Shown: positions 42,062-51,149 of the stretch, piece by piece
How positions within the stretch are numbered: the first letter of the stretch is position 1
Layout: each line of letters begins with the position of its first letter
Source of the DNA: a bacterium
GTDB taxonomy: Bacteria > Krumholzibacteriota > Krumholzibacteriia > LZORAL124-64-63
Direction of reading: 5' to 3'
Assembly: GCA_024223715.1 (NCBI GenBank)
Contig: JAAEOA010000434.1
Span: 1 to 64,000, forward strand
DNA: 64,000 bases
The notes under the pieces: generated by a model
Seen by the model: only the letters and a program-made list of their open reading frames with translations
Databases searched by the model: none
Told to the model about the DNA's origin: nothing
Position numbers and translations under genes: made by a program

Positions 42062-44454
42062 TCAGTCCTCGCTGGAGAAAAGTTTTGGCCGATATCGGTG
42101 CTCGGCCCGGGCGCTCGGCCCTTGCAGTGATGGCCATGATCATCGGCATTTTGGCCGTCGGTACAATGGCCTTCAAATTCGCCCTATTGAACCCCATCCT
42201 CAATTCCATGCACGAGGAAACTCAACCTGCTTCGGCAATTTTCTACCTTGACCGGGTGGACGACGAGCTGGTCACCGCTGTTCAAAACATGCCTGAAATC
42301 GGGCAGGCAGAAGTACGACCTATAATCATGGCGCGCCTGAATCCGGTTGGTAGCCAGGACGGAGATTGGATACCTGCCATCTTGTACGTACTGCGCGATT
42401 TCGAACAGCAGCGCTTGAACCTGGTATTACCCGATGGCGGGGCCTGGCCACCCGGCCCTGACGAGATCCTGCTTGAGCGAACCGCCGTTGAAATGACCGG
42501 TGCCAGGTTGGGCGATCAGTTACGTCTGAATGTTCCCGGCATCGGTGAAACAGAACTGCAGTTTAGCGGCAACACTTACGCCGCAGGATTGTCCCCCGCT
42601 TGGATGGAACACTCGATTTACGGGTTCATTGGTTGGAATTCGATGTTGCGCCAGAATCAGGCACGGGAGTCGGCTCAATTGCTGGTTCAGGTTGCCTCCA
42701 ACAACCTTGAAACAGGCCACATCAACGAAGTGGTCGACTTGGTCAAAACCCGAATTACGGACCTGGGTTATAATGTGCGGCGTGTAAAAGTTCCACCACC
42801 GGGAAAGCATCCTCACGCCAGACAGATGAACACCTTTCTTTATCTGTTGACGGCCTTTGCAGCCCTGACTTTCCTTCTGGGATCGGTCCTGGTTGCAAAC
42901 ATGATTCACACCCTGCAAGGCGAACAAATCAAACAGGTGGGCATGATGAAAGCCATCGGTGCCAGCAGCTGGCAGATTTCAGGAATTTACCTGACCCAGA
43001 TCGGATTGCTGGTTGCAAGTGCCATGGCTATTGGCCTGCCCTTGAGCTGGTTTACCGGCAAGGCCTTTGCCACCTGGTCGGCAGCCCTGCTGAACGCTGA
43101 TCTTTCGGAGGCACCATTTCCCAGCTGGGTAATGTTCCAGATCATTGGAATGAGCCTGGTGGTTCCTTTGCTGGTAGCCATGCTGCCTCTCTGGCGATCA
43201 TCACGTATCTCGGTGCGTGAAGCACTGGCCCACGATTCTGGTGCCCGGCCTTTCGGTTCTAACCTATTCGAACGCAAACTCACAGACCTTAAGGGCATCT
43301 CACGTCCATTGGCTCTGATTCTGCGCACGACCCTGCAAAGAAGAACTCGTCTGGCCCTGACCGTGGGAATGCTGGCCGTCGGGGGCGCGGTTTTTATGGC
43401 AGCAATTAACGTTTCTCTTGGCTGGAATCGCAGTATTGATGAAGATTTTTTGCGCCGCGAACAAGACTTAACAGTGTGGTTTGCCGAACCTCAGCCAGTA
43501 CAGGAAATGGAGCAGTTAATCGGCGACCTGTCGGGTGTTAAGTACACTGAGAGCTGGTCCTCATGGAGTCCTTATCTGGTCGGAAAAGACGGCATCGCCA
43601 CGGAAAAAATTTCGGCATTTGGTGTGGTTGAAGGAAGTACCCTTTTCGAACCGGAACTGATTGCTGGCAGCTGGCTGGACCAAACTGTTCCGGATGGCAT
43701 TGTCCTGAACAACAGCATTGTCAGTCTCCAACCTTCTTTGGCCGTTGGCGACTCACTAACCTTAAGACTTGGAGAACATTCCAAAACATTCCCCATAGTG
43801 GGAATAATTCGTGAGCTGGTTCCTGTGCCTCTGATTTACACCAACCGGGAAATCATGCTGGCTACGGCCGGTCTTGCTGATCAGACCACCAGATCGGTGC
43901 ATATCGTAACCACCAGGAAAGGCCCCGAAGCTCAGCTTGAAGTGGCCGGCGAAGTGGAACGGGTCCTGGCCGAGAAGCAGGTGGTTATGCGTTTGATTAC
44001 CCGCCAGAGTGACATCAAGGGAGCAGTGGTTGATCATCTTAAAATCATCCAGGTAGTGCTGTTGCTGGCCGCAGGCATTGTGGTGATGGTTGGTGGCCTG
44101 GGTTTGAGCTCAGCCCTGGTAATTAATGTTCTGCAACGCACCCGGGAGTTTGGCATCATGAGCGCTCTGGGGGCCAAGCCGCGTACTCTGGCTTCACATG
44201 TCTGGTCTGAAAGTGTCCTGACTGCCGTGCTCAGTTGGATACTGGCCGCAGCGATCGCTGCACCAATAGGTAGCCTATTGGGACAGGTAACAGGCCAGAT
44301 GTTCTTCAAAACAAACGTCGCGGTTCCGCCATCCTGGCAAGCCAATTTGATCTGGCTGGTCCTGGTTTTGATACTGGGTTCGGTCACAAGTTTTTACCCA
44401 GCGAACCAGGCCGCGCGACTGACCGTGCGCCGAGCCTTGGATCACCTTCAATAA
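42058..44454 (+). CDS. MacB/FtsX-type ABC transporter permease (two FtsX domains)
   Basis: Start at ATG 42058 is chosen because it overlaps the ATPase stop; an in-frame ATG at 42025 lies inside the ATPase. 798 residues: an N-terminal membrane helix (SALAVMAMIIGILAVGTMAF), a periplasmic region, and an FtsX domain of three helices (about 265-400; FAALTFLLGSVLVANM). A second helix-periplasm-FtsX repeat follows (about 435-798; IVVMVGGLGLSSALVINVL). Such DUF214-type duplicated permeases move lipoproteins or peptides, or act as mechanotransmission devices. Confidence 0.85.
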   Translation: MISPRWRKVLADIGARPGRSALAVMAMIIGILAVGTMAFKFALLNPILNSMHEETQPASAIFYLDRVDDELVTAVQNMPEIGQAEVRPIIMARLNPVGSQDGDWIPAILYVLRDFEQQRLNLVLPDGGAWPPGPDEILLERTAVEMTGARLGDQLRLNVPGIGETELQFSGNTYAAGLSPAWMEHSIYGFIGWNSMLRQNQARESAQLLVQVASNNLETGHINEVVDLVKTRITDLGYNVRRVKVPPPGKHPHARQMNTFLYLLTAFAALTFLLGSVLVANMIHTLQGEQIKQVGMMKAIGASSWQISGIYLTQIGLLVASAMAIGLPLSWFTGKAFATWSAALLNADLSEAPFPSWVMFQIIGMSLVVPLLVAMLPLWRSSRISVREALAHDSGARPFGSNLFERKLTDLKGISRPLALILRTTLQRRTRLALTVGMLAVGGAVFMAAINVSLGWNRSIDEDFLRREQDLTVWFAEPQPVQEMEQLIGDLSGVKYTESWSSWSPYLVGKDGIATEKISAFGVVEGSTLFEPELIAGSWLDQTVPDGIVLNNSIVSLQPSLAVGDSLTLRLGEHSKTFPIVGIIRELVPVPLIYTNREIMLATAGLADQTTRSVHIVTTRKGPEAQLEVAGEVERVLAEKQVVMRLITRQSDIKGAVVDHLKIIQVVLLLAAGIVVMVGGLGLSSALVINVLQRTREFGIMSALGAKPRTLASHVWSESVLTAVLSWILAAAIAAPIGSLLGQVTGQMFFKTNVAVPPSWQANLIWLVLVLILGSVTSFYPANQAARLTVRRALDHLQ

Positions 44455-44496
44455 ACAACAACCCTGACCGGGCGGAACAATCTGCCCAAGGAGAAA

Positions 44497-44979
44497 ATGA
44501 CCATGAAGAAATTTTCCACAAGTATTGCAATCACCTTGCTGGCTTTGCTTATGTTCAATCTGGCCCTGGCTGGAGAGACACCTGCTACGCCTAAGTCAAA
44601 ATCCCAAATAAACAAGGCCAAAGCCCTGAAAGAGGGTTGGCCCAACACACCTGCTGGAATGACAGCTTACGGCTGGATAGAAGCATTCAATACCGACGAA
44701 AAAACAATGCAAAAGTTCCTCTACGATCACCTAACCAGAAAATCGCTGGCAGAGAGATCAATGCGTGCCCGCATGTCCAGTTATCGGTCCCTGGTAAAGA
44801 AATATGGCACCTTAATGTTCATCGACTGTGTCGAGTCAGAACTATCGGAGTTGACAGCAACGATAATGGCAGAAGATACTTCCCAACACCGTTTCATTTT
44901 CAGAGTGGATAAAACCAAACCCCACAAACTGGAAATGGTGGGCATTGTTCAGGGCGGACATGGGCACCGAGGGCACTGA
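44497..44979 (+). CDS. Small secreted protein, unknown, in ABC/two-component operon
   Basis: AAGGAG precedes ATG 44497 by 4 bases, and ATG 44503 is possible as well. 160 residues: a signal peptide (ITLLALLMFNLALAGE) and a domain with WPNTPAGMTAYGWIEAFNTD and MQKFLYDHLTR, recalling an N-terminal module of secreted serine-hydrolase and S41-protease proteins. Here it stands alone. A C-terminal GGHGHRGH tail could bind metal. It lies between the permease and the response regulator, so it is probably a periplasmic partner or signal of that operon. Confidence 0.65.
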   Translation: MTMKKFSTSIAITLLALLMFNLALAGETPATPKSKSQINKAKALKEGWPNTPAGMTAYGWIEAFNTDEKTMQKFLYDHLTRKSLAERSMRARMSSYRSLVKKYGTLMFIDCVESELSELTATIMAEDTSQHRFIFRVDKTKPHKLEMVGIVQGGHGHRGH

Positions 44980-45004
44980 ACTACATAAGACCAGGAGCTG
45001 CGCT

Positions 45005-45712
45005 GTGAACGACAAGTCAACAACCCTAACCAGAGTGCTGATCATCGACGATGATGAGAAGCTGTCCACCTTGCTGACCGATTTCCTGGATGGATTCGGC
45101 ATGTCGGTGAAAAGCGCTGCACACCCGGAAATCGGACTGCAAATGCTCAGGAATGACCCACCTGATCTGGTAATCCTGGATGTAATGCTACCGGGCATGG
45201 ACGGCTTCACGGTTTGCCGCAAAGTTCGTGAAACCAGCTCCCTGCCCATCATTATGCTCACAGCGCGGGGTGATTTGACCGACCGTGTGGTTGGACTGGA
45301 GATCGGAGCTGACGACTATCTGGCCAAGCCTTTCGAACCCCGCGAACTTGTGGCTCGCATTCAGGCAGTGCTTCGTCGCGGAGAACATCAGCTTGAAAAA
45401 GAAACCCTGCAGGTGGGCGGACTGGTCATGAACTGGTCCACCCGCACTGCAGTTCTGGACGGCAAAACTCTGGACCTTACCACTGCCGAATTTGATTTGC
45501 TGGGGCTGTTCGCCAAGGCCCCCGGCCGGGTTTTGAGCCGCGATTATATTATGAGCCAGACCAAGGGTGTGGACTGGGCAACCTTCGATCGCTCGGTTGA
45601 TGTGTTGATCAGTCGGCTGCGCCTGAAATTGGGCGACAATCCACGGCAGCCCAACCTAATCCGCACCGTGCGAGGTGTTGGCTACAGCTTCATAGGATTC
45701 AACCATGACTGA
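45005..45712 (+). CDS. OmpR-family response regulator
   Basis: GTG 45005 follows CCAGGAGCTGCGCT; an upstream in-frame ATG overlaps the preceding gene and has no ribosome site. 235 residues: receiver with DDD near residue 16, phospho-acceptor Asp59 (LVILDVMLPGMDG), Lys of LAKPFEP, then a winged-helix DNA-binding domain (TTAEFDLLGLFAKAPGRVLS, VDVLISRLRLKLGD, IRTVRGVGYSF). It overlaps the kinase gene by 8 bp. It probably regulates the ABC operon it belongs to. Confidence 0.9.
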   Translation: MNDKSTTLTRVLIIDDDEKLSTLLTDFLDGFGMSVKSAAHPEIGLQMLRNDPPDLVILDVMLPGMDGFTVCRKVRETSSLPIIMLTARGDLTDRVVGLEIGADDYLAKPFEPRELVARIQAVLRRGEHQLEKETLQVGGLVMNWSTRTAVLDGKTLDLTTAEFDLLGLFAKAPGRVLSRDYIMSQTKGVDWATFDRSVDVLISRLRLKLGDNPRQPNLIRTVRGVGYSFIGFNHD

Positions 45713-47015
45713 GCCTCAGAACAGCCCGAAACTGCGCCATTCGGTGTTTGCACGCCTGGTGATGATCATGGTTACAATGGCCATATCATTGCTGATGATT
45801 GTAGCTGGTTTTTACGTGGTAATTGTCATTCCTGGTGCCCACCGATCGCTAACCAAGATGGTCACGGCCCATGCCCGTACTATCGCCCAGCAACAGCCCG
45901 ACCTGGAGACAGCACTTGAATACGCCAGCCAGCTGGATATGGATATCAGGTATGAGGGCCCGGATGACAACTGGACCACCGATGAAACAATGCCCACAAT
46001 GGCAGAGGCCCAAGCGCAAATGCATAGTGGACCGCTATCACATCTGGTAGGGATCTTCAGCTCGGGGCGCAGTTACATCATCGCTCACAGGGGTGAGGGC
46101 ATCTACCTTTTCTCCCACCGTTATGCTGGTGACTTTAGTCTTATTCATGGCAAAATGCTGGTCGGTCTGTTGATCACCATGGCGGTGGTTTTTCTGGCCG
46201 TTTATCTGGTTCTTAAGCGAGCCCTTCGCCCACTAAAACTGCTCAATAAAGGAGTTGCCCAGCTGAGCGAAGGCCAGCTGGATGTGGTGGTGCCCAGGCA
46301 AAGTCCCGACGAGTTCGGGGTTCTAACCGAAGCCTTCAATCGAATGACCCAGCGGGTGGGCAACATGGTCCGGGCCCGTGATCAGCTTTTGATCGACGTA
46401 AGCCACGAACTTCGCTCACCGCTTACGCGCATGAAGGTTGCCCTTGCGATGCTACCCGAAGGGGAGCGAAGGCAATCACTGGAAGCTGACATCCAGGAAA
46501 TGAGTACCATGGTCACTGAGTTGCTTGAACTGCACCGGCTGGATTCGGGAGTTGAGTTGGCAACTGAACGCCTGGACCTGACCGCGACAATTACTGAGCT
46601 CGCCGAATCATTTCAGGGTCAGTCTCCAGGTCTCACAATCAGGGTGCCGGACCAGGAAGTATTCATAGCCGGGGAAGCCTCACGCATTCGCATCGTTCTG
46701 CGCAATCTTATTGAGAACGCCCTCAAGTTTTCTCTGCCCGACAGCCAGGCTGTGGAGGTTCTGGTTGCTGGCAATGGCATCCAGACAGAGGTGCGGGTCA
46801 AGGATGATGGCGCGGGGGTTCCGGCCGATCAGGTCAGCAAGCTGTTTGAACCGTTTTTCCGCCTCGACCAATCGCGCTCCCGCCAGACCGGTGGCTATGG
46901 CCTTGGGCTTTGCATGTGCAAACGCATCATGGAAGCCCATGGTGGAGAAATTTCTCTCGAGAACAACTCCGGCCGGGGTGTAACGCTGGTCCTGAGTTTT
47001 CCCGCTGGCGAATAA
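45705..47015 (+). CDS. Sensor histidine kinase partner
   Basis: 436 residues: membrane helix (about 20-45), periplasmic loop of about 110 residues, second helix (about 150-170), HAMP (about 175-225), HisKA with His~234 (DVSHELRSPLTR), HATPase (NLIENALKFS, DDGAGVPADQ, GGYGLGLCM). It fits a CpxA/EnvZ-type sensor. The start overlaps the response regulator, so they are a matched pair. The operon structure (ATPase, permease, small secreted protein, regulator, kinase) suggests that the kinase reads envelope status. Confidence 0.88.
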   Translation: MTEPQNSPKLRHSVFARLVMIMVTMAISLLMIVAGFYVVIVIPGAHRSLTKMVTAHARTIAQQQPDLETALEYASQLDMDIRYEGPDDNWTTDETMPTMAEAQAQMHSGPLSHLVGIFSSGRSYIIAHRGEGIYLFSHRYAGDFSLIHGKMLVGLLITMAVVFLAVYLVLKRALRPLKLLNKGVAQLSEGQLDVVVPRQSPDEFGVLTEAFNRMTQRVGNMVRARDQLLIDVSHELRSPLTRMKVALAMLPEGERRQSLEADIQEMSTMVTELLELHRLDSGVELATERLDLTATITELAESFQGQSPGLTIRVPDQEVFIAGEASRIRIVLRNLIENALKFSLPDSQAVEVLVAGNGIQTEVRVKDDGAGVPADQVSKLFEPFFRLDQSRSRQTGGYGLGLCMCKRIMEAHGGEISLENNSGRGVTLVLSFPAGE

Positions 47016-47060
47016 ACCGGATGAGACCCCAAAAGTGTGAGTCTCACCCGAAGTTTCAAA

Positions 47061-48629
47061 TCAATGGTTTTTTAACTCAGTAAGTTCTTCATTCACATTT
47101 TTCATGTTGGGGTCAAGAGCCAGGGCCCGATTGAAACTATCCTCGGCACCTTCTTTATCCCCTGACTTTGCCTGGGCAGAACCAAGGTTGTGCCAGGCCA
47201 TTGCCGATGATGGGAACTGCTTGCAGTTGAGTTGAAAAATCCCAATTGCTTCACTCACCATGCCATGCGGAATCAAGGCATTGGCCAGGGCCTCAAGCTG
47301 CCCCTCCGAGAAATCCCAGGAGTCGGGCTCTTCAGTACGCATACGATGGTATTGTTCGACGGCTGCCTCAAGTCCTTTTGACGTTAACGCATGAACCAGT
47401 TGCTGCCCAACTCCGGGCCGATCTTCCTTGGCCAATGCCTGGGGAGAATACTGAATTCCCGATTTGACCTGCATAACGATGTCTTTCAGAGCAGTGAGAT
47501 CCTCCATCGGATTGCTGCCCAGAACCAGGAAACTCGCTTCGGCCCCAGCCCTGAACTGTCCTATCTGTCTATCGGGAAAAATCCATTTCGGGGTATCATC
47601 GACCAGCATTCGCAAAAGCTCATCACGACTGAAAACGCCGAAAGTACCGATTTTCTGAGCCTCGTCCACCACGGTGGCCTGACTGTCTGTACCAAGGGCA
47701 ATTCGCACTCCCGCCTCTTTAAGAAGAGCCAGATTTCCCCTGTGTAATCCATCCAGGTCCTCAATACCGTCAGTGGGACGGTGACTAAGAACTGTCGTTA
47801 CCTGGACGATTCCTTTGGCTGCCGCTTCGCGGGCATCTTCAGCTTCCAATGCTTCCAAAGGAAGATGGGCAATTTCATCAACACCGGCGGCAACGGCAAC
47901 CCTGAAATCGTGGCGTGAGGTAATGTGTGCTGCAACACGCAGACCTTCTGCATGGGCTCGCTGGACAATTAATGGAATCAGTTCCGGGTCCAATCCACGT
48001 TTACCGTAATAGGCGGGGTCATCACGGCGATCAGCGTGGTGTTCTGACTCTTCCAGGTACACCTTCACGAAATCAGGTTTATCGGACAAAATGGCGGGCC
48101 AGATCCGCTCCAGTGACTCCGGACTGTCAATAGTGTGATAGGCGTTACCTTCCTGATCATGTGAGTCTGCATTACCCTCAAATATTTGAACTGGGTGCCC
48201 CCCTGGTGAGGTAAGGCCACCATTGGCAAAGCGAGCGTCTAAATTGGCCTGCGCAGCCGCTTCTTCCCGGGCTGGGGCGGATGTCGAGGCCAGGCTATTG
48301 GGATTTGCCACGTAAAAAATACCCGCCTGCAGGAATTGGTTACTCTCGTGCCCGAAACTCCCGTTTCCCACTCCATGGGTATGGGCATCTCCATACCCGG
48401 GAACTACCCATCCTCCACCCAGGTCAACTGTTGTTGAGTGGCCGCCATAGGATTCCTGCAAGAGACCATCAACTGCGTAGTAGTCGCGCTGAACAAAGCG
48501 TTCACCGTCGTACCAGTTACCGTTAACCAGATGCATGGCTGGTTGGGCAAAAACCGCCGACGAAACCACCGCCAGGATAGTCACCATCAACCAGAAAACC
48601 ATTTTTTGTTTTTGAGAGTTGAAATTCAT
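47061..48629 (-). CDS. Secreted amidohydrolase with C-terminal TPR
   Basis: 522 residues: a signal peptide (LMVTILAVVSSAVFAQ) and an amidohydrolase (urease-superfamily) domain with metal motif GYGDAHTHG, Lys in DFVKVYLEE (possible carboxylated bridge), His in VAAHITSRHDF, and Asp in ALGTDSQ. It ends in two TPR-like units (about 430-515; AWHNLGSAQAKSGDKEGAED). Secreted relatives are imidazolonepropionase-like or Xaa-Pro dipeptidase-like hydrolases. The TPR tail is an additional partner-binding module. It is transcribed after the AraC-type regulator gene (119-bp gap). Confidence 0.8.
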   Translation of the reverse strand: MNFNSQKQKMVFWLMVTILAVVSSAVFAQPAMHLVNGNWYDGERFVQRDYYAVDGLLQESYGGHSTTVDLGGGWVVPGYGDAHTHGVGNGSFGHESNQFLQAGIFYVANPNSLASTSAPAREEAAAQANLDARFANGGLTSPGGHPVQIFEGNADSHDQEGNAYHTIDSPESLERIWPAILSDKPDFVKVYLEESEHHADRRDDPAYYGKRGLDPELIPLIVQRAHAEGLRVAAHITSRHDFRVAVAAGVDEIAHLPLEALEAEDAREAAAKGIVQVTTVLSHRPTDGIEDLDGLHRGNLALLKEAGVRIALGTDSQATVVDEAQKIGTFGVFSRDELLRMLVDDTPKWIFPDRQIGQFRAGAEASFLVLGSNPMEDLTALKDIVMQVKSGIQYSPQALAKEDRPGVGQQLVHALTSKGLEAAVEQYHRMRTEEPDSWDFSEGQLEALANALIPHGMVSEAIGIFQLNCKQFPSSAMAWHNLGSAQAKSGDKEGAEDSFNRALALDPNMKNVNEELTELKNH

Positions 48630-48748
48630 CGAATTCTCCTACGATTGAAGACAATAATAATTCCCCGAAATACCGGGTTTCATGTTCACTGGGAGAATTA
48701 TCGGCTGAATTTGGCCTCAAATCGACCGATCCTATATGTTGGGACTAG

Positions 48749-49942
48749 TTATTTGGCATTTTTTAGCTGGTTTTGTCGTTTTTGGAGGATTTCCCGCTTG
48801 TAAACGCTGGGAGTCAGCCCAGTGACACTCTTGAAAATGCGATTGAAGGAGGATTTTGAGCCAAAACCACAGTCCAAACCAACCGCCAGCAGGGAAAAGA
48901 CATCGTTGGCAGGATCCTCGAGCTTCCTCTGAACAGCCAAAACACGGTAACCATTCACGTAATCGTGGAAGTTTTTGTCACATAGTTCGTTGATGACCTG
49001 AGATATATGGTTAACCGAAAGGCCCAGTTCCTCAGCAACTTGGGGCAAAGTCAGCTGGTCCTCGAGGTAGAGTTCTTTTTTTTCCATAATATCACCCAGG
49101 CGAGCAAGTGTAAGCTGAGCCTTTTCTTCCGATAAACCCGACTTCTGGTATTTGGCCGTCAATGCTGGATCTTCCGGTGATTTTTCAACCTGTTCTATCG
49201 GAGCGTTTTCACTCTCTGGAATTTCCATCCTGGCCTTCAAAAGAACATTGGAAAACACAGTGGTCTGCTTGAAACCAAAGAAACCAGTTACGTAAACAAA
49301 CAAGGTCACCGGGGCAAGTAACAGGTGGCCGAGGCTGGAACTCGTACCGGACAATTTCATCTGAAGGAAGAATACAAGGGTGCCCAACCAAACCAGCAAC
49401 ATGGCCCCAATCAGGTAGCGAAGCCAGTTAAGATTGATCCGATCAAGGGTGGAAAATGTATCAAAAACCCGTCGGCGATACCGGCTCAACAGAAGCAAAC
49501 AAACCAAGGCGTAAACCGGTACCGAAAGCAGCAACAGAATATTGGCATAGGTTGAGACGTCGAAGATATGAACCTGAACCGAGTGACTGTGCCCCGACTC
49601 AAGGCCAGTAGTTTGGAAGAAAACCTGAAAAACGATGAAGGCCACAGCCGGCAACAGATGCCAACCATAAATCCGGGGAATTCGCTTTCGTGGTGCTGTC
49701 AAGGTATCGACGTAAAAGTACAAAAGTGGGCCTTGAAGAAAGGGCACCACCGAGTTCAGGTTTAATATCCATGGCAGTGGAATTTGGTACTCAGCAAAAA
49801 GATAATACACCAGAGTGTGACAACCGATTATTCCCAACCAGGTTGCCAAGACTCGATCGGAAAGGTGCTGCTCGCGCTTGGTAAGCAGCAAAACCACAAG
49901 AAAAAAAGCCTGGATTGAAGCTAGTAGAAGGACGGTCTGCAT
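48749..49942 (-). CDS. Membrane-anchored AraC-family regulator
   Basis: Start chosen at ATG 49942 (MQTVLLLASIQAFFL), which overlaps the stop of a small upstream ORF (TAATG). 397 residues: seven predicted membrane helices (to about residue 220), a short linker, and a C-terminal AraC DNA-binding domain (LTLPQVAEELGLSVNHISQV … GFGSKSSFNRIFKSVTGLTP). This is the 7TM-AraC architecture common in Bacteroidota-like bacteria. It may activate the amidohydrolase gene that follows. Confidence 0.85.
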   Translation of the reverse strand: MQTVLLLASIQAFFLVVLLLTKREQHLSDRVLATWLGIIGCHTLVYYLFAEYQIPLPWILNLNSVVPFLQGPLLYFYVDTLTAPRKRIPRIYGWHLLPAVAFIVFQVFFQTTGLESGHSHSVQVHIFDVSTYANILLLLSVPVYALVCLLLLSRYRRRVFDTFSTLDRINLNWLRYLIGAMLLVWLGTLVFFLQMKLSGTSSSLGHLLLAPVTLFVYVTGFFGFKQTTVFSNVLLKARMEIPESENAPIEQVEKSPEDPALTAKYQKSGLSEEKAQLTLARLGDIMEKKELYLEDQLTLPQVAEELGLSVNHISQVINELCDKNFHDYVNGYRVLAVQRKLEDPANDVFSLLAVGLDCGFGSKSSFNRIFKSVTGLTPSVYKREILQKRQNQLKNAK

Positions 49943-50049
49943 TATTGACCAACAGTTCCTTTCAGGTCGGTACTGCAAGCAGCAATATCGCGAGAGGTTT
50001 CCCGCACGATGACAAATCCGGATACCATCTGCCTGAATAAGTTGAACAT
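49942..50049 (-). CDS. 35-residue upstream ORF coupled to AraC-type regulator
   Basis: ATG 50049 to TAA 49942, product MFNLFRQMVSGFVIVRETSR followed by DIAACSTDLKGTVGQ. The TAA overlaps the ATG of the regulator (TAATG), the layout of translational coupling, and the regulator has no good ribosome site of its own at that distance (AGGA lies 16 nt away). It could be a regulatory leader peptide. Not recognised as a known family. Confidence 0.5.
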   Translation of the reverse strand: MFNLFRQMVSGFVIVRETSRDIAACSTDLKGTVGQ

Positions 50050-50064
50050 GAAAAACTCTTTTAT

Positions 50065-50078
50065 TTAAGTGAACTTAA
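50065..50078. promoter_or_regulatory. Candidate operator dyad upstream of the coupled ORF
   Basis: TTAAGT-GA-ACTTAA is a perfect 6-bp inverted repeat 16 bp upstream of the small ORF start, where a promoter for the AraC-type gene would be. Function inferred from position only. Confidence 0.35.
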
Positions 50079-50141
50079 GGTTTATGGGTGAGTGAAACCC
50101 AGCTCTCAAAATTAAATAAAATTGTCCTTACCTCCAAACAA

Positions 50142-50834
50142 CTAGTCGGCTAATTCTTCTTCCAGTAGGCCCTGAAGCTCGACGATAGCAGTATTGACCT
50201 GTTCAACAGTTTTAACACGTATAGTTGTTTCATTGAAAACAAAAATCAACATGTTGCGAAACAGAGTGTTATCAATCAGTTCACCAGCTGACGTTTCTTC
50301 GCTCATGAAGTCGACATTGCGCACCCACATAGGGATGAATTCGTCATCAAGACCCTGTTTATAGTTTGTTTGCAACATAGCAAGGTAGTCATACTTACGA
50401 TGCAGCTTAAGCAAGCTCACCTTGATTTGTTCACTCTTGATAAGTTTGAAATCACCACTTTCCCGCATGGACATGAACGTAAAGTCCTCTGGTTCGAAAA
50501 AGTAGTAATTCATCACTTGCATTGAAAGTTGCATCACAAGATCGTCTGCATTTTCAGGAGACATCACTTTGCTGCTTTGAATTGTTCCTATTCCAGATTC
50601 AATCTTGCCTAGTTTTTCCGTGAGATTTTTAAGTGTATTTTCCAATAGAAACTGATCTGTCTCCAGGTCGACGCTCAGGCGATAAAGATAATCATCCTGC
50701 CGGTCGGCGTCCTTCCAGGTTTGAACCTTGTTTTCCATCCACAAAGCCATATAAATACCCAGGACAAGTACACACAAATCCAGAAGAAAACCGGGGATGC
50801 CTTTTGAAGCATTTGGTCTTTTGTATTTGAACAA
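50142..50834 (-). CDS. DUF6090-like membrane protein
   Basis: TTG start at 50834 after GAGGAGATCCCA. 230 residues: a short cytoplasmic N-terminus, one membrane helix (GFLLDLCVLVLGIYMALWME), then a helical extracytoplasmic domain with coiled coil (ENTLKNLTEKLGKIESGI) and a conserved-looking MSMRESGDFKLIKSEQIKVS. That SG(D/S)L/F-I-K segment is typical of DUF6090 proteins. Function unknown. Acts probably alone in the membrane. Confidence 0.7.
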   Translation of the reverse strand: MFKYKRPNASKGIPGFLLDLCVLVLGIYMALWMENKVQTWKDADRQDDYLYRLSVDLETDQFLLENTLKNLTEKLGKIESGIGTIQSSKVMSPENADDLVMQLSMQVMNYYFFEPEDFTFMSMRESGDFKLIKSEQIKVSLLKLHRKYDYLAMLQTNYKQGLDDEFIPMWVRNVDFMSEETSAGELIDNTLFRNMLIFVFNETTIRVKTVEQVNTAIVELQGLLEEELAD

Positions 50835-51149
50835 TGGGATCTCCTCATTTCAGTAGAAATTTCTTAAGATTATTATTGTACCTATAGGCTTAGGTGAGGG
50901 GCAATGAAAATCTGCTCCAGAGTTTATGGGCCGTTTAAAAATCAATGAATCAGTTCAACATCAATCCATAAGTGGAGCTGGGTGATGTAAACAATGACGC
51001 CAAATGGGGCGACAAAGTTCCATCAACTGAAGGCAGCCCAAGCCAAGTGCGAGGGCTGCCATTACTTTGATGGTTATTTGCAAATAGTGAATTTGCTCAA
51101 TAATATCCCGGGAAAAGTGTCCGAAATCAGCTTCTTTTGCATGTTCTAC
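50835..51149. other. Intergenic region with a hairpin
   Basis: No gene is supported. GGCAGCCC and GGGCTGCC form an 8-bp stem near 51032-51060, downstream of the aspartic protease gene ending at 51150. It could act as a terminator for that gene, but no T-tract is seen. Confidence 0.35.

Noticed and set aside
47023-47050. Terminator between the kinase and amidohydrolase genes
   Set aside because: TGAGAC and GTCTCA can pair, but the stem is short, the loop is long and there is no T-tract.
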